64,000 nucleotides of DNA, taken from NCBI RefSeq assembly GCF_014839805.1, contig NC_051116.1, positions 3,162,001 through 3,226,000 on the forward strand, in the 5' to 3' direction. Below, piece after piece: positions 31,439 through 41,574 of the stretch. Each line of letters starts with the position of its first letter. Position 1 is the first letter of the stretch. Below the pieces are notes generated by a model. The model saw only the letters and a program-made list of their open reading frames with translations. It made no database searches and had not been told where the DNA came from. The translations under genes and the position numbers were made by a program. The stretch comes from Manduca sexta (lineage: Eukaryota > Arthropoda > Insecta > Lepidoptera > Sphingidae).

Positions 31439-32427
31439 ACTGTATAAAAAAATAAACATTTAACAAACTTATATTTATAATAACAGTAAGATTTATCTTT
31501 GTATGAATGGGATTCGAGTGGGCTGACACCAATTTCTTGCAGAAAATCAACGTAAAATGTGATCTCAATGTTCGATTTGTATGGTAAGGTTTCCGGAAGC
31601 TCCAATAATTTTCCACTCTAAACCTTATTCCTTTAATACTGAAAGCCTTTTTTTTTATATTCTGAGTAATATGATTCCATGGTAAAAATGGATTTTTAAT
31701 CTGATGTTTTAATAGACGATTTTGGCGTCGTACCATTTTATACATTTTTGTAGTGGAAAAAGCTTTACACGCTGGCGAGGCTGCGAGTAACACATAGCTT
31801 TATGTAAATATTTCTACAAATATGCCTTTTAGCATATCAAACATTTGCTTCAAGTAATTGTACATATAAATTAAAAGCACGTGGGTTATAATTTTATATA
31901 TTGGATATTTTATTACAATCTATATGGAAGCACAGATTAGAGTGACTTTTGTATTCGGTCGGCTTATACATTATGTGACGAGTAGCATTTACTAAAACCG
32001 TTATTATTTAGTTTTTCAACTGACCAGTAAGTATAAATATAAAGAAGAAAATGAATTAAACGATACACTCTCCCGCTACAAATAACAGCCGAAACTTTCA
32101 CAAAGTAACATCGATGTTCAAATTTAAACTCTATCTCCCATAAGATTAACGCCTAAACAAATATACCTTGAAGTGACCACTCTCAGTTCGAAAGCTCTGC
32201 AGAGTTTTTCCTTTGTGAGAGCTTTTTGTTTGTGTTACAACCTTTATTGAAAATCTGTAGAGACGATTTGTTAAAATTTGTTAGGATATTGATTTAGAAT
32301 ATTGCATTTTACTTTCGTTAAGTTTTTTATAACATAAAGCGGGGGCAAGTGGTTTATCGGATGGTGATCTTCACCGTTATATTTACCTACAGCATCTATG
32401 AGCATGATCGAGGTAATAATAATAATA
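31439..32427. other. AT-rich spacer with one dispersed block
   Basis: A 135-codon reverse frame (31386-31793) starts inside repeats and is Lys/Asn-rich without motif. 31934-32000 (GACTTTTGTATTCGGTCGGC) recurs at 55227-55300, marking an unnamed repeat. Confidence 0.45.
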
Positions 32428-32770
32428 CAGGGCCATTTTGACATTGCGTTACTAAATGAAAACACATACTCGTCTTCACCTTTGCTGATATAGTGCCAAA
32501 AATCATCCATTAATAAAAAATATTTCACGAAAAGTCCTGGATTTAGTTTTCTGATTTTTTGATCATTTTGTAGCTAAATGCCAATATGGCGTGTGCGTGA
32601 GTGTATTTCTGATTGAAAGTATGATGTTGCCGCTGCGAACAATTCTCTTAGAGTAGTAGTGGCTTAATGGCGTGTAAAATTAAAATTAATTCTTATTAAT
32701 AGTTTTTTTGTTCGAAACTAACACTTTTTTATTTTACATCTACGGCTCAAGTAACTTATTGTAAAGAGTT
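32428..32770. mobile_element. M8 MITE, one end intact
   Basis: CAGGGCCATTTTGACATTGC is the terminal repeat. The body (GTGCCAAAAATCATCCATTA, TGGCGTGTGCGTGAGTG, CTCTTAGAGTAGTAGTGGC) aligns with 40841-41272 along its length. The right terminus is lost. Confidence 0.75.
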
Positions 32771-33219
32771 ATTTCTAAGGAATATCACAGCTTGCTATTT
32801 TATTTCGTAACGACATATATGGAAGGCCAAATAACATCCAACCTACACTATCCCTTATTATTTGAAACCCTATAGAGAATGAATAATCTTTCTAGTAATG
32901 GCGTGTTTAGTAGTAGATGTTACTTAACATAATGTGATCTAAGTATTCGAGTACTGACCGATGCTATGAAAAATAGTAACACCTAGCAGTCAATTGTAGT
33001 AAAAATGTTTGAACTAACCTGGGTTTTCTAAAAACAACAGCCATTTGCCCGGGTCCAGCGGTTTAACCACTCGCCGCTAACTGAAAAAGCCTCTGAAATT
33101 CCCACAGCCTTCCCAAATGGTATAAAAACCTCTTTATACAGAACATGTAGAAGCTTTCGCATTTGTTGCAGTAGGTCAGGCAGCGGTGTATTCAGTTCAT
33201 CTACATTTCGTAGAGATTA
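32771..33219. other. Spacer with an isolated TATA-like motif
   Basis: GGTATAAAAACC at 33119-33130 resembles a TATA box, but no arthropod initiator (TCAGT) lies 25-35 bp downstream and no open frame follows. Not called a promoter. Confidence 0.3.
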
Positions 33220-33390
33220 TATCCATCCCATAATGTGATAGAGATCGGACCTATTATTATACTGGGCACAAATTTAAATCTCGTACAAAGGGTGCGTCAA
33301 TCATAAAGTACTGACTGACATGGGAATCGAACTATGAACCTCCTACTTCACAACCTATATGCCGCCACTACATATAATAGGTACTATAGA
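33220..33390 (-). repeat. S2 SINE, badly diverged
   Basis: CCATCCCATAATGTGATAG, ACTGGGCACAAATTTAAATC, GGGAATCGAACTATGAACC: the S2 order is kept but identity is low. Confidence 0.55.
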
Positions 33391-33814
33391 CAATGCTTCA
33401 ACAAAATTAGGTTCCAACGCCTCTTACTAAATTACTGACACCATAAAATCTAACCTACTTTTGAAAATCAATAAAAGCCGAGCAAAACCGCACGAAAATG
33501 CCTAGTCTCGCAATTTCCTCGAGTGAAAAGCAAATTTACTAAACCATAATACAGTCAAAAACAATTATTACTAGTGACATCAATTTAAATTGATTCCCTA
33601 GCGTTGTCTCTCTCCAACTAGGGTTAGTTACGTAGGAGTGAAAGAGAGGGGGATAGCAAACATAACCCGTCGCTTTGTCGATTGTGCGATTTCCGCAAGC
33701 GCCTCGCACTACCTGTGTCTGTAAACGGGTTAGGTGTAGGGACGTAGTGGAGTCGATGGCATGTCGATGAAATTATGTTTAGTAGAATACCTACCTTGAT
33801 TATCTCTGCATTAC
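33391..33814. other. Spacer, no gene seen
   Basis: Nothing recognised. Confidence 0.45.
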
Positions 33815-33898
33815 CCTAAGGTTGACTGGTAGAGAATGCCTATGGTATTAACTCGGCCTGCATACTTTTGTATATAAAGGGCTAAATAAATAAATAAA
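33815..33898 (+). repeat. LINE-type 3' end with AAAT tail
   Basis: GGTTGACTGGTAGAGAATGC, TTTTGTATATAAAGGGCTAA then AATAAATAAATAAAG. Typical of a non-LTR 3' end; the element body is absent. Confidence 0.5.
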
Positions 33899-33923
33899 GT
33901 GACAGATTAGTGAGTCTATTTGA

Positions 33924-34061
33924 CAGTGGCGGAGGGCAAAAAAAATACCTTAGGTAACCAATCGCAATCAATTTAACAGAAAGCAAAAACTAAGCTAACC
34001 TTAATGAACCTAAAAGGAAAGCCGGTAGGAATCGGGCAGTATGGACGCTTCGCTACTACTG
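33924..34061. mobile_element. M10 MITE, degraded
   Basis: CAGTGGCGGAGGGC at the left and GACGCTTCGCTACTACTG at the right. The body (CCTAAAAGGAAAGCCGGTAG) is shared with 37015-37162 and 45652-45802. Confidence 0.65.
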
Positions 34062-34779
34062 TTTGGTGCAGTGGGCTGAAAAGAGAGGTCGCAGGTTCAA
34101 TCTGCAGTGGCGTGCAGGTCGCCATTGTAGAGGAACAGATGGTTGCGTATCTCTAAGGCGAATATTTGTTGATAGTATTATAGGTAGATCACGCATATCT
34201 ACCTATAAATCCAACAAAATCTTTTTGTTCCCTTTCATATTATAAAAAAATATTTATATCTCTTGTAATTATTATCAAGACACAAGACATATTTGTTGCT
34301 GTTGTATAAAATTTCGAATTAGGGCTACTTGTGGCGTAATTTATCGGTTTGACTTTTTTTTCTATCGTAATGTGACTTGGAAAGACACATGTGCTTAAGA
34401 ATATTATTTTAATACATTTTTTAAACACTATAAAGTTGTAAAATTATTTATTTATTAAAAAATAAATAACCTTTAGATAAATTAATCATTAACTTCTTAA
34501 TTATTTTTTCAAGTATCGATATCAAACTATCGACTGACGTCCCAACTCTACCCTGCACATCCCTACGTGTCTTTGTGAACATTTCCGGCGGAGGTGCGCG
34601 GCCGGCCGATTTTGCCGCTCCATTCCTAACATAATTTACTCTGACTCTGAAATTACTAGTTTTAACCTAGACTTGGGCTTTGAGTGTCTAGATTAGCCTA
34701 GAGTGCCTGTCGATTATGGATTGTAACAATTACTGCGAGGTGAAGGTTGTTTCACTGACATAGCTTAGCGGATTAGCAA
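34062..34779. other. AT-rich spacer, no gene seen
   Basis: TATCGATATCAAACTATCGA and GCACATCCCTACG lie at 34515-34568, one of several such neighbouring pairs in the window. No gene. Confidence 0.45.
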
Positions 34780-34998
34780 GCTAAAATGGGAGTGGGCAGG
34801 GCACATAGTTCGGAAGACTGACTGCAGAGGGGGAAAAAAAAGCAGCGCAGCGTTGGACGTCCACCTGCAAGGTGGACAGACGAGTTTATAAAGGTCGCAG
34901 GAACACGCTGGATGCAGGCCGCTTTCGACAGGTCCGTCTGGAAATCTTTAGGGGAGGCGTATGTCCAGCAGTGGACTTTATGTAGCTGATGGTGATGA
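34780..34998 (+). mobile_element. R3: RTE-like LINE 3' end, longest copy
   Basis: A forward frame reads KLKWEWAGHI, a motif near the C-terminus of RTE-type ORFs. Then comes a damaged stretch with an A run, GGACGTCCACCTGCAAGG, and GCGTATGTCCAGCAGTGG (AYVQQW), ending GCTGATGGTGATGACG. Several frameshifts; non-functional. Confidence 0.85.
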
Positions 34999-35004
34999 CG
35001 AAAG

Positions 35005-35250
35005 TTGTTGGTGGTAGAATACATTTATTCGTCCGTATAGCGACCACCACACGCACTCAAGGTGTAAAAGCTACTATAGAAGGCTACATAAATTTATCGC
35101 GTTCCAAGAACAGCCTGTATAATATCCAGTGCCAAATAGGCCGGCATAATTATATTGACTGGCGAGTGACACTCACATCTTCTCAGTCAACACTCTGTTT
35201 TGACCTTACCATGAGGTGGTGGGGTCAATTTGCGTGCTCGTATAAAAATT
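35005..35250 (-). repeat. F5 repeat, diverged
   Basis: TTGGTGGTAGAATACATTTA, TCCGTATAGCGACCACC, GCCGGCATAATTATATTGAC; full order, low identity. Confidence 0.75.
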
Positions 35251-35289
35251 GACGTTATAAGTCATATGCTAGAGTTGTGGGGAATATCA

Positions 35290-35540
35290 TACATACATAC
35301 ATAACATCACGCATTTATCCCCGAAGGGGTGTGCAGAGGCGCAACTAGGGCACCCACTTTTCGCCAAGTATGTTCCGTCCCATGATGTGATAGGTGGCGA
35401 GCGTATCGCCATATCGGGCACAAATTCCAGACTCCGGGCTGATACTGAGCAGAAAAATCCAAATATCACTTTGCTCGACCCGGGATTCGAACCCAGGACC
35501 TCAGAGCGCTATTTTACCGGACATGCACTACCGAGCAGTG
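35290..35540 (-). repeat. S2 SINE, near consensus
   Basis: CATACATACATACATAACAT tail, CATTTATCCCCGAAGGGGTG, GCCATATCGGGCACAAATTC, B-box complement GGGATTCGAACCC. Among the least diverged S2 copies. Confidence 0.9.
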
Positions 35541-35545
35541 ATCAT

Positions 35546-35858
35546 TGACGTATATTCTATAGACACGAACATCCATATAAACTCTTTGTTCAAAATCTGA
35601 ACCAAATTGGCAACCAAAGCGTCACTGTCATAACCTATTTATTCACTGGAACAACAAATAATTTAACTTATTTGACCATTTTTTTTTTACTCAAATCTGG
35701 GTTTACACTGCGACTCGAGTTTTTATATCATGAACGCCACTCCGTACACAACCACAAGCTGTCAATATTGACCATACTAGTCACTTTGAATGGATATCAG
35801 TTCAAATCAATTGAACACAGTGAATGTCTGGAACGCCAAATCTAGTACGCAGTACATA
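35546..35858. repeat. Unnamed 310-bp dispersed repeat, copy 1
   Basis: Aligns in order with 43185-43490: TATATTCTATAGACACGAAC, ATAACCTATTTATTCACTGG, GTACACAACCACAAGCT, AATCTAGTACGCAGTA. No inverted ends, tRNA boxes or frame are seen. Confidence 0.7.
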
Positions 35859-35967
35859 TTATATCGACGGCAGTAATCAGCTTTAAGAATTTAGCTAGTC
35901 GAATTAATGAGTATCATGATTAACACGTCGTCTTAGTAGTTATGTGGCTAAGAATTTTGTAAATCAA

Positions 35968-36130
35968 GCATATAAAAGCACGCCTTTATCCGGGAAGAGT
36001 TAAATAAAGGTGCCACCGGGGCACCGCTTTTTTGACGTGTGTTCCGTCACATGATTTGATGGGCGATCCTATTGCCATACTAAATTTCAGACTGGGCTGA
36101 TATTTATCAGAAAATGTAATATCATTTAAT
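35968..36130 (-). repeat. S2 SINE, badly diverged
   Basis: GCACGCCTTTATCCGGGAAG, GTGTTCCGTCACATGATTTG, CAGACTGGGCTGATATTTAT. Confidence 0.55.
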
Positions 36131-36547
36131 TAATTTTGAATACATCGCTGCAGTCTATGGAGTCTATCAGACGTCTTGCTGATATTCAGTTGTAAATAAG
36201 AACAAACATAACTGAAGCAGAACTACTTCTAAACTCCAGTAAGTTACTGCTCAACGGACGTCACTTCAAAGTTATCGAGCTTTCACATTTATTTCAAGTG
36301 ACACTTTTATTGTAACTTTATATTTTATTGTTGTAGTGTTTGTGTCGATGTAAACGGGTTTGATTTTTAAATTGAGCGATAAAAATGGGTTTTTGATATC
36401 TAAAATGCATCTTAGATGGTTGGAATTATTTGTGTTCGACATAGGATAGGCAATAATAGACGCAATATTACCAGGGGACGGTTATAGGTGTGATGAGGTG
36501 TATGAAGGTAAAAGTATTTATAGTGTGTGTGAACGTGTGTGTGTAAA
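36131..36547. other. Spacer, no gene seen
   Basis: Ends in a GT-rich stretch near 36520-36545. Nothing else. Confidence 0.45.
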
Positions 36548-36808
36548 TACTTTTTTTATTGCTTTGAATGCCGAGACGAGCTGGTCGTTCGCCTGATGGT
36601 AACGATACGGGCGTCCATAAACAGCAGAAACAACATCCAAGACTTTAAATCCAAAGTATTGTTTGGTATTCTACTGCGCTCGCCATCCCGAGACATGAGA
36701 TGTTAAGTCTTATTATGTCCAGTAGTTACACTGGCTACAATGTCCTTTAAACCGGAACACAGCAGTGACTACACGCTGTTGCTTGGCGGCAGAAATAGGC
36801 ATTGATAT
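36548..36808 (+). repeat. F4 repeat, 3'-truncated
   Basis: TTTATTGCTTTGAATGCCGA through CCTGATGGTAACGATACGG and GCGGCAGAAATAGGCATTG, then directly into a microsatellite. Confidence 0.85.
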
Positions 36809-36815
36809 AGAATTT

Positions 36816-36816
36816 G

Positions 36817-36856
<40 letters not shown>

Positions 36857-36857
36857 A
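36816..36857. repeat. (TC)n(TG)n microsatellite
   Basis: About 14 TC units followed by about 6 TG units. Confidence 0.95.
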
Positions 36858-37014
36858 GTATGTATGTGCCACTTTGTGTATTAGAAGAATATTATTAAAA
36901 AATATTTATAAACTTAAAAATAAAGAGTTAAACTTAGTATTTGTGGATGATGAAACCCTGGAACTATTGATTAGATTCTGTAAATAGTTTCAGCAATAGA
37001 TTGTTACCTCTTAG

Positions 37015-37162
37015 CAGTGGCGAAGTGTGAAATAATTCAAAAAAAAAATGCCTTAGTTAACATACCGCGGCCAATGTAACAGAAAACAAAAATTAAGACA
37101 AACGTAAATAAACCTAAAAGGGAAGACGGTAGGAATCTGTTTGTATGGACGTTTCGCCACTG
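37015..37162. mobile_element. M10 MITE
   Basis: CAGTGGCGAAGTGTG left end, CGTTTCGCCACTG right end (inverted). Flanks CCTCTTAG and CCGCTCAG could be a degraded 8-bp duplication, which would fit a hAT-type element. 148 bp, non-coding. Confidence 0.75.
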
Positions 37163-37937
37163 CCGCTCAGTAATACAGGCTAATTTTATCTCGAGAACAG
37201 ACCGATTGGAACCGCAGGCAATGCTTAGATTATTAAAGATAAACGATGTTTTTGGTACTTCTATACATATTATATAACAAAGTCCCCTTTATGTCTCTAT
37301 ATTATCGACTAGCCTGTGCCCGCGGCTCCGCCCGCGTTATAAAGTTTTTCAGGCTGAAGTTTTCCGTTATAAAAGTAGTAGTTTCCCGGGAGCCTATGTT
37401 CTTCCCAGGGTCTCAAACTGTCTCCATACCAAATTTCATCTTAATACGTTGGATAGTTTTTGAGTTTAACACGTTCAGGCAGACAGATGCAGCGGGGGAC
37501 TTTGTTTTATAATATATTTTTTAGTACTTTTTAAGAGGAACAATCCCGTCATACCTCATTGATGCATAACTTTAACCGTTTACGCAGCGCACGCAACGGA
37601 AGCTCTCAAAATTAATAATTTTCCCCGTTTTTGCAACATGTTTCAATACTGCTCCGCTCCTATTGGTCATAGCGTGATGATATATAACTTTGAGAACTCC
37701 ACAAACAAAGGACTATTCAACGCAAAAATATTTTTTCAGTTCGAATCGGTAGTTCCTGAGATTAGCCATTACTGCTCCGCTTCTATTGGGTATAGCGTGA
37801 TGATATATAGCCTATAGCACTCTACGGACAAGGGGCTATCCAACGCAAAAATAATTTTTCTGTTTGGACCGGTAGTTCCTGAGATTAGCGCGTTCAAACA
37901 AACAAACAAACAAACTTTTCAGCTTTATATAATAGTA

Positions 37938-39315
37938 CTAGCTTTTGCCCGCGGCTCCACCCGCGTTATAAAGTTTTTCAGGCTAAAGTTTTCCGTTATA
38001 AAAGTAGTAGTTTCCCGGGAGCCTATGTTCTTCCCAGGGTCTCAAACTGTCTCCATACCAAATTTCATCTTAATACGTTGGGTAGTTTTTGAGTTTAACA
38101 CGTTCAGGCAGACAGATGCAGCGGGAGACTTTGTTTTATAATATATTTTTAGAACTATTTAAGAGGAACAATCCCGTCATACATCATTGTTGCATAACTT
38201 TAACCGTTTACGCAGCGCACGCAACGGAAGCTCTCAAAACTAATAATTTTTCCCCGTTTTTGCAACATGTTTCATTACTGCTCCGCTCCTATTGGTCATA
38301 GCGTGATGATATATAACTTTGAGAACTCCACAAACAAAGGACTATTCAACGCAAAAATAATTTTTCAGTTCGAATCGGTAGTTCCTGAAATTAGCCATTA
38401 CTGCTCCGCTCCTATTGGGTATAGCGTGATGATATATAGCCTATAGCACTCTACGGACAAGGGGCTATCCAACGCCAAAAGATTTTTTCAATTTGGACCG
38501 GTAGTTCCTGAGATTAGCCATTACTGCTCCGCTCCTATTGGTCATAGCGTGATGATATATAACTTTGAGCACTCCACAAACAAAGGACTATTCAACACAA
38601 AATTTTTTTTTCAGTTTGGACCGGTAGTTCTTGAGATTAGCCATTACTGCTCCGCTCCTATTGGGTATAGCGTGATGATATATAGCCTATAGCAATCCAC
38701 GAATAAAGGGCTATCCAACGCAAAAATATTTTTCAGTTTGGACCGGTAGTTCCTGAGATTAGCCATTACTGCTCCGCTCCTATTGGGTATAGCGTGATGA
38801 TATATAGCCTATAGTACTCCACGAACAAAGGGCTATCCAACGCAAAAAGATTTTTTCAGTTTGGACCGGTAATTCCTGAGATTAGCCATTACTGCTCCGC
38901 TCCTATTGGGTATAGCGTGATGATATATAGCCTATGGCAATCCACAAATAAAGGGCTATCCAACGCAAAAAGAATTTTTCAGTTTGGACCGGTAGTTCCT
39001 GAGATTAGCCATTACTGCTCCGCTCCTATTGGGTATAGCGTGATGATATATAGCCTATAGTACTCCACGAACAAAGGGCTATCCAACGCAAAAAGAATTT
39101 TTCAGTTTGGACCGGTAATTCCTGAGATTAGCCATTACTGCTCCGCTCCTATTGGGTATAGCGTGATGATATATAGCCTATAGCACTCCACGAACAAAGG
39201 GCTATCCAACGCAAAAATAATTTTTCAGTTTGGACCGGTAGTTCCTGAGATTAGCGCGTTCAAACAAACAAACAAACAAACAAACAAACTCTTCAGCTTT
39301 ATATAATAGTATAGA
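37938..39315 (-). mobile_element. Inner Helitron (B), inserted at the end of A
   Basis: Reverse element with CTAG at 37938-37941, hairpin-forming GCCCGCGGCTCCACCCGCG next to it, and a 5' terminus TCTATACTATTATAT (reverse complement at 39301-39315). Flanks A (37937) and T (39316). 1378 bp, mostly a tandem array. The 5' CAAACAAACAAACAAA tract and GAGATTAGCGCG block match the 62.2-kb copy. Confidence 0.8.
38277..39258. repeat. 123-bp tandem array inside Helitron B
   Basis: The word ACTGCTCCGCTCCTATTGG starts at 38277, 38400, 38523, 38646, 38768, 38891, 39014 and 39137. Units come in two kinds (GGTCATAGCG..AACTTT and GGGTATAGCG..GCCTAT), arranged 1-2-1-2-2-2-2-2, and the units from 38646 and 38891 begin a duplicated pair. 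Confidence 0.95.
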
Positions 39316-39480
39316 TATAGATTTTCTCAAAATCTACTGAACAGATTTTTATGAAATTTGGTATGGAGATATTTTAAACCTTTGGAAGGTTATAGGCTAC
39401 TGCTTATCCCGTGAAAATATATAGCGGGACTTTTATCCTGGAAAACTGCTTCACGGGGGCGAAGCCGCGAGCAAAAGCTA

Positions 39481-39547
39481 CTTTTATTATATTTTATGCT
39501 TAAATATTGTAGTATTAACAATATTTAAGCATAAAATATAATAAAAG
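39481..39547. repeat. Perfect 30-bp palindrome, 7-bp loop
   Basis: Arms 39481-39510 and 39518-39547 are exact reverse complements around AGTATTA. AT-rich cruciform or hairpin directly at the 3' end of Helitron C. There is no G/C-rich stem or U tract as in a bacterial terminator. Confidence 0.95.
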
Positions 39548-39639
39548 ATTTAATTCTATGTCGGTTATCTAAAATCTTATAACGTTGCAGCCAAAACAAT
39601 TACAGTGTTACTTTAAAATAAAAAAGTCTTACATTATCT

Positions 39640-40067
39640 TCTATACTTATAATAAATCTGTAGAGAGGTCAATTCTGTACATGAAATATATTTCCAAAAG
39701 AACTATCAGGGGGTGATTAGGGATCGATACTGATGCCAAAAATGCAATTAGTAAAATTTTTGTCTGTCTGTCTGTCTGTATAACCGTTATAGAAACAATA
39801 ACTACTCGACGGATTTTAACGAAACTTGGTACAATTATTTTTCATACTCCTGAGCTGGTTATAGTATACTTTTCATCACGCTACAATGAATAGGAGCAGA
39901 GCAGTGAAGGAAAATGTTGGGAAAACGGGAGAAGTTACTCCATTTTTTAAGCTTCCGTCGCGTGTGCATGCATACCACCATACATTAAAAAAACATCCCG
40001 ACAAATTGAGCACGTCCTCCATTTTTGAAGTCCGATCCACGCGGGCGAAGCTGCGGGAGGAAGCTAG
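39640..40067 (+). mobile_element. Short Helitron, complete
   Basis: TCTATACTTATAATAAATCT start (or TCTTCTATAC at 39637) to CACGCGGGCGAAGCTGCGGG..AGCTAG, followed by T. 428 bp. TCTGTCTGTCTGTCTG tract and ACTCGACGGATTTTAACG inside. The forward frame at 39886-40077 is an artefact. Confidence 0.85.
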
Positions 40068-40139
40068 TAAAGAATAAAAACCTATTTATTACTTAACTCC
40101 CACAATAGAGTCAACTAACTGAAACGGAATTTATCTGGT

Positions 40140-40240
40140 TGGGTGTCGGGATGCCTACGTGGCTACAAGTCTACGAGTCTACGACGTGCTACGCTTACGT
40201 GAGCTACGGGGCCTACGGCGGCCGCATTGTCCCTTTGGCT
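40140..40240. repeat. CTACG-rich low-complexity tract
   Basis: CTACG, GTCTACGAGTCTACGACG and GAGCTACGGGGCCTACGG recur irregularly. A forward frame is open but low in complexity. Confidence 0.6.
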
Positions 40241-40410
40241 TTAGTGTTGTAGTTAATTAAATAAGTTAAGAGATTTTGCAGTATTATTAATTCTTTTTCA
40301 TATAGTACTTAAATTAGGTCGCAGTGCTGATTAAGATTTAAGTATAATTAAATTTACAAAAAGAATTTTTAATTTAAATAATAATTATAATGTTGTATGT
40401 GTATATTAGT

Positions 40411-40740
40411 AAGCGATGATGGCCTAGTTGGGTGTGTAACGGACTGCCGAGACGAATGTCCGCAGGTTCAAATCCCAAGGGCACACACCTCTGACTTTTC
40501 TAAAATCATGTGTGTATTCTTTGTGAATTTATCGTTCGCTTTAACGGTGAAGGAAAACATCGTGAGGAAACCTGCACATCTGAGAAGTTCTCTAAAGGAA
40601 TTTCGAAGGTGTGTGTAGTCTACCAACCCGCAATAGGCCAGCGTGGTGGACTAAGGCCTAATCCCTCTCAGTAGTAGAGGAGGCCCGTGCTCAGCAGTGG
40701 GCAAGTATATAATACAGGGCTGATATTATTATTATGTGTA
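40411..40740 (+). repeat. S1 SINE, full length
   Basis: GCGATGATGGCCTAGTTGGG head, B box GGTTCAAATCC, CAGTAGTAGAGGAGGCCCGT and AATACAGGGCTGATATTATT tail. Good reference copy for S1. Confidence 0.9.
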
Positions 40741-40840
40741 TTTGTGGTGGACGTATAATAAGGCGAAAGAACTTAAAACTTTTAGAGAAGTATAAAAAAA
40801 GGCTAACTTTCCCAGAAGTTATGCACTATGAATATTTTAA

Positions 40841-41272
40841 AGGGGTAATTTCTAAATTGCATTACTAAATGAGACCACACATTTGTCTTTACCTCTGCTA
40901 ACATTTTGCCAAAAATCATTAATGTATAACGAATGTTAGCATTAAAAATCTTGGTTGTAGTTTTCTGAATTTATTGGTTATTTTGTAGTTTAGTGTAAAT
41001 ATAATATCTGCGTGAGTGTATTTCTGACTGAAAGCATGATGTTGTCGCTGCGACGAATTCTCTTAGAGTAGTAGTAGTGGCATTAGGGCGTGTAAAATTA
41101 AAATTACTTTTTATTAAGATTTATTTTGTTCGAAACTTACATTTTTTTATTTTACTTCTACGGTTCGAGTAACTTATTTTTATTAAATTCTTGTTCACTA
41201 AATAAACAGCTCTTATTTTCAAAAAGATAAGCAAATGGTGTCAGTTAATAACGAAATGTCAAAATGACCCTG
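40841..41272. mobile_element. M8 MITE, about 432 bp
   Basis: The right end AATGTCAAAATGACCCTG is the inverse of the left end kept in the 32.4-kb copy (CAGGGCCATTTTGACATT). The left end here is decayed. The central TTCTCTTAGAGTAGTAGTAG block is shared. Non-coding. Confidence 0.8.
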
Positions 41273-41574
41273 TATATGCTTCTCTGCTGCAACATAGCCT
41301 TAACAATTTGCTCGCACGATGTAATTTAAGTAGCTTTTAGTTTGCCTGCGACATGCGGAGGAACCTAATTATACACATATTATCATGTACCTAACCTTGT
41401 TACTGCTAAGGTTGTTGTTATGGGGCACAAATTATGCTATTGAAAATACCGGTCCCCTATTACCTGAGAGCTATGATAGCTGGGGTAATGTGAGTGGGTG
41501 AACACCTCTGTCTACCCCTGAGAAAGGCGTGAGGCTATGTACATTGTCAAGCCTCATACTAAATAGACTAAAAC
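41273..41574. other. Spacer with an S2-type tail scrap
   Basis: 41495-41545 (ACACCTCTGTCTACCCCTGA, GGCGTGAGGCTATGTAC) looks like the last part of an S2-like element. Confidence 0.4.

Larger units (their letters stand above)
37309..39321 (-). mobile_element. Middle Helitron (A), inserted in C
   Basis: On the reverse strand its 3' end is ..GCGGAGCCGCGGGC..CTAG at 37309, and its 5' end (..TATAGA on the forward strand) ends at 39321. Flanks A (37308) and T (39322). It holds two 123-bp units (from 37648 and 37771). It is itself opened at 37937/39316 by Helitron B. Confidence 0.75.
37260..39481 (+). mobile_element. Outer Helitron (C), interrupted
   Basis: 37260-37308 (TCTATACATATTATATAACA..) and 39322-39481 (TTTTCTCAAAATCTACTGAA..GCGAAGCCGCGAGCAAAAGC) are two parts of one forward Helitron. 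Joined they read ATCGATTTTCTCAAAATC across the break, as in the sister copy at 57456-57905. The 3' terminus is CTAC instead of CTAG. No Rep/helicase sequence is left, so it is non-autonomous or decayed. Confidence 0.8.

Noticed and set aside
31386..31793. 135-codon reverse frame
   Set aside because: Ends inside an F5 repeat, is Lys/Asn/Ile-rich as expected for AT-rich DNA, and shows no motif.
33119..33130. TATA box of a promoter
   Set aside because: No initiator at the right distance and no coding region downstream; TATAAAA is expected by chance in such DNA.
37938..39315. Simple satellite block
   Set aside because: The array is bounded by Helitron termini on both sides, so it is part of an element rather than a free satellite.
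39481..39547. Rho-independent terminator
   Set aside because: Eukaryotic context, AT-only stem, no functional U tract; better read as a palindrome at an element edge.
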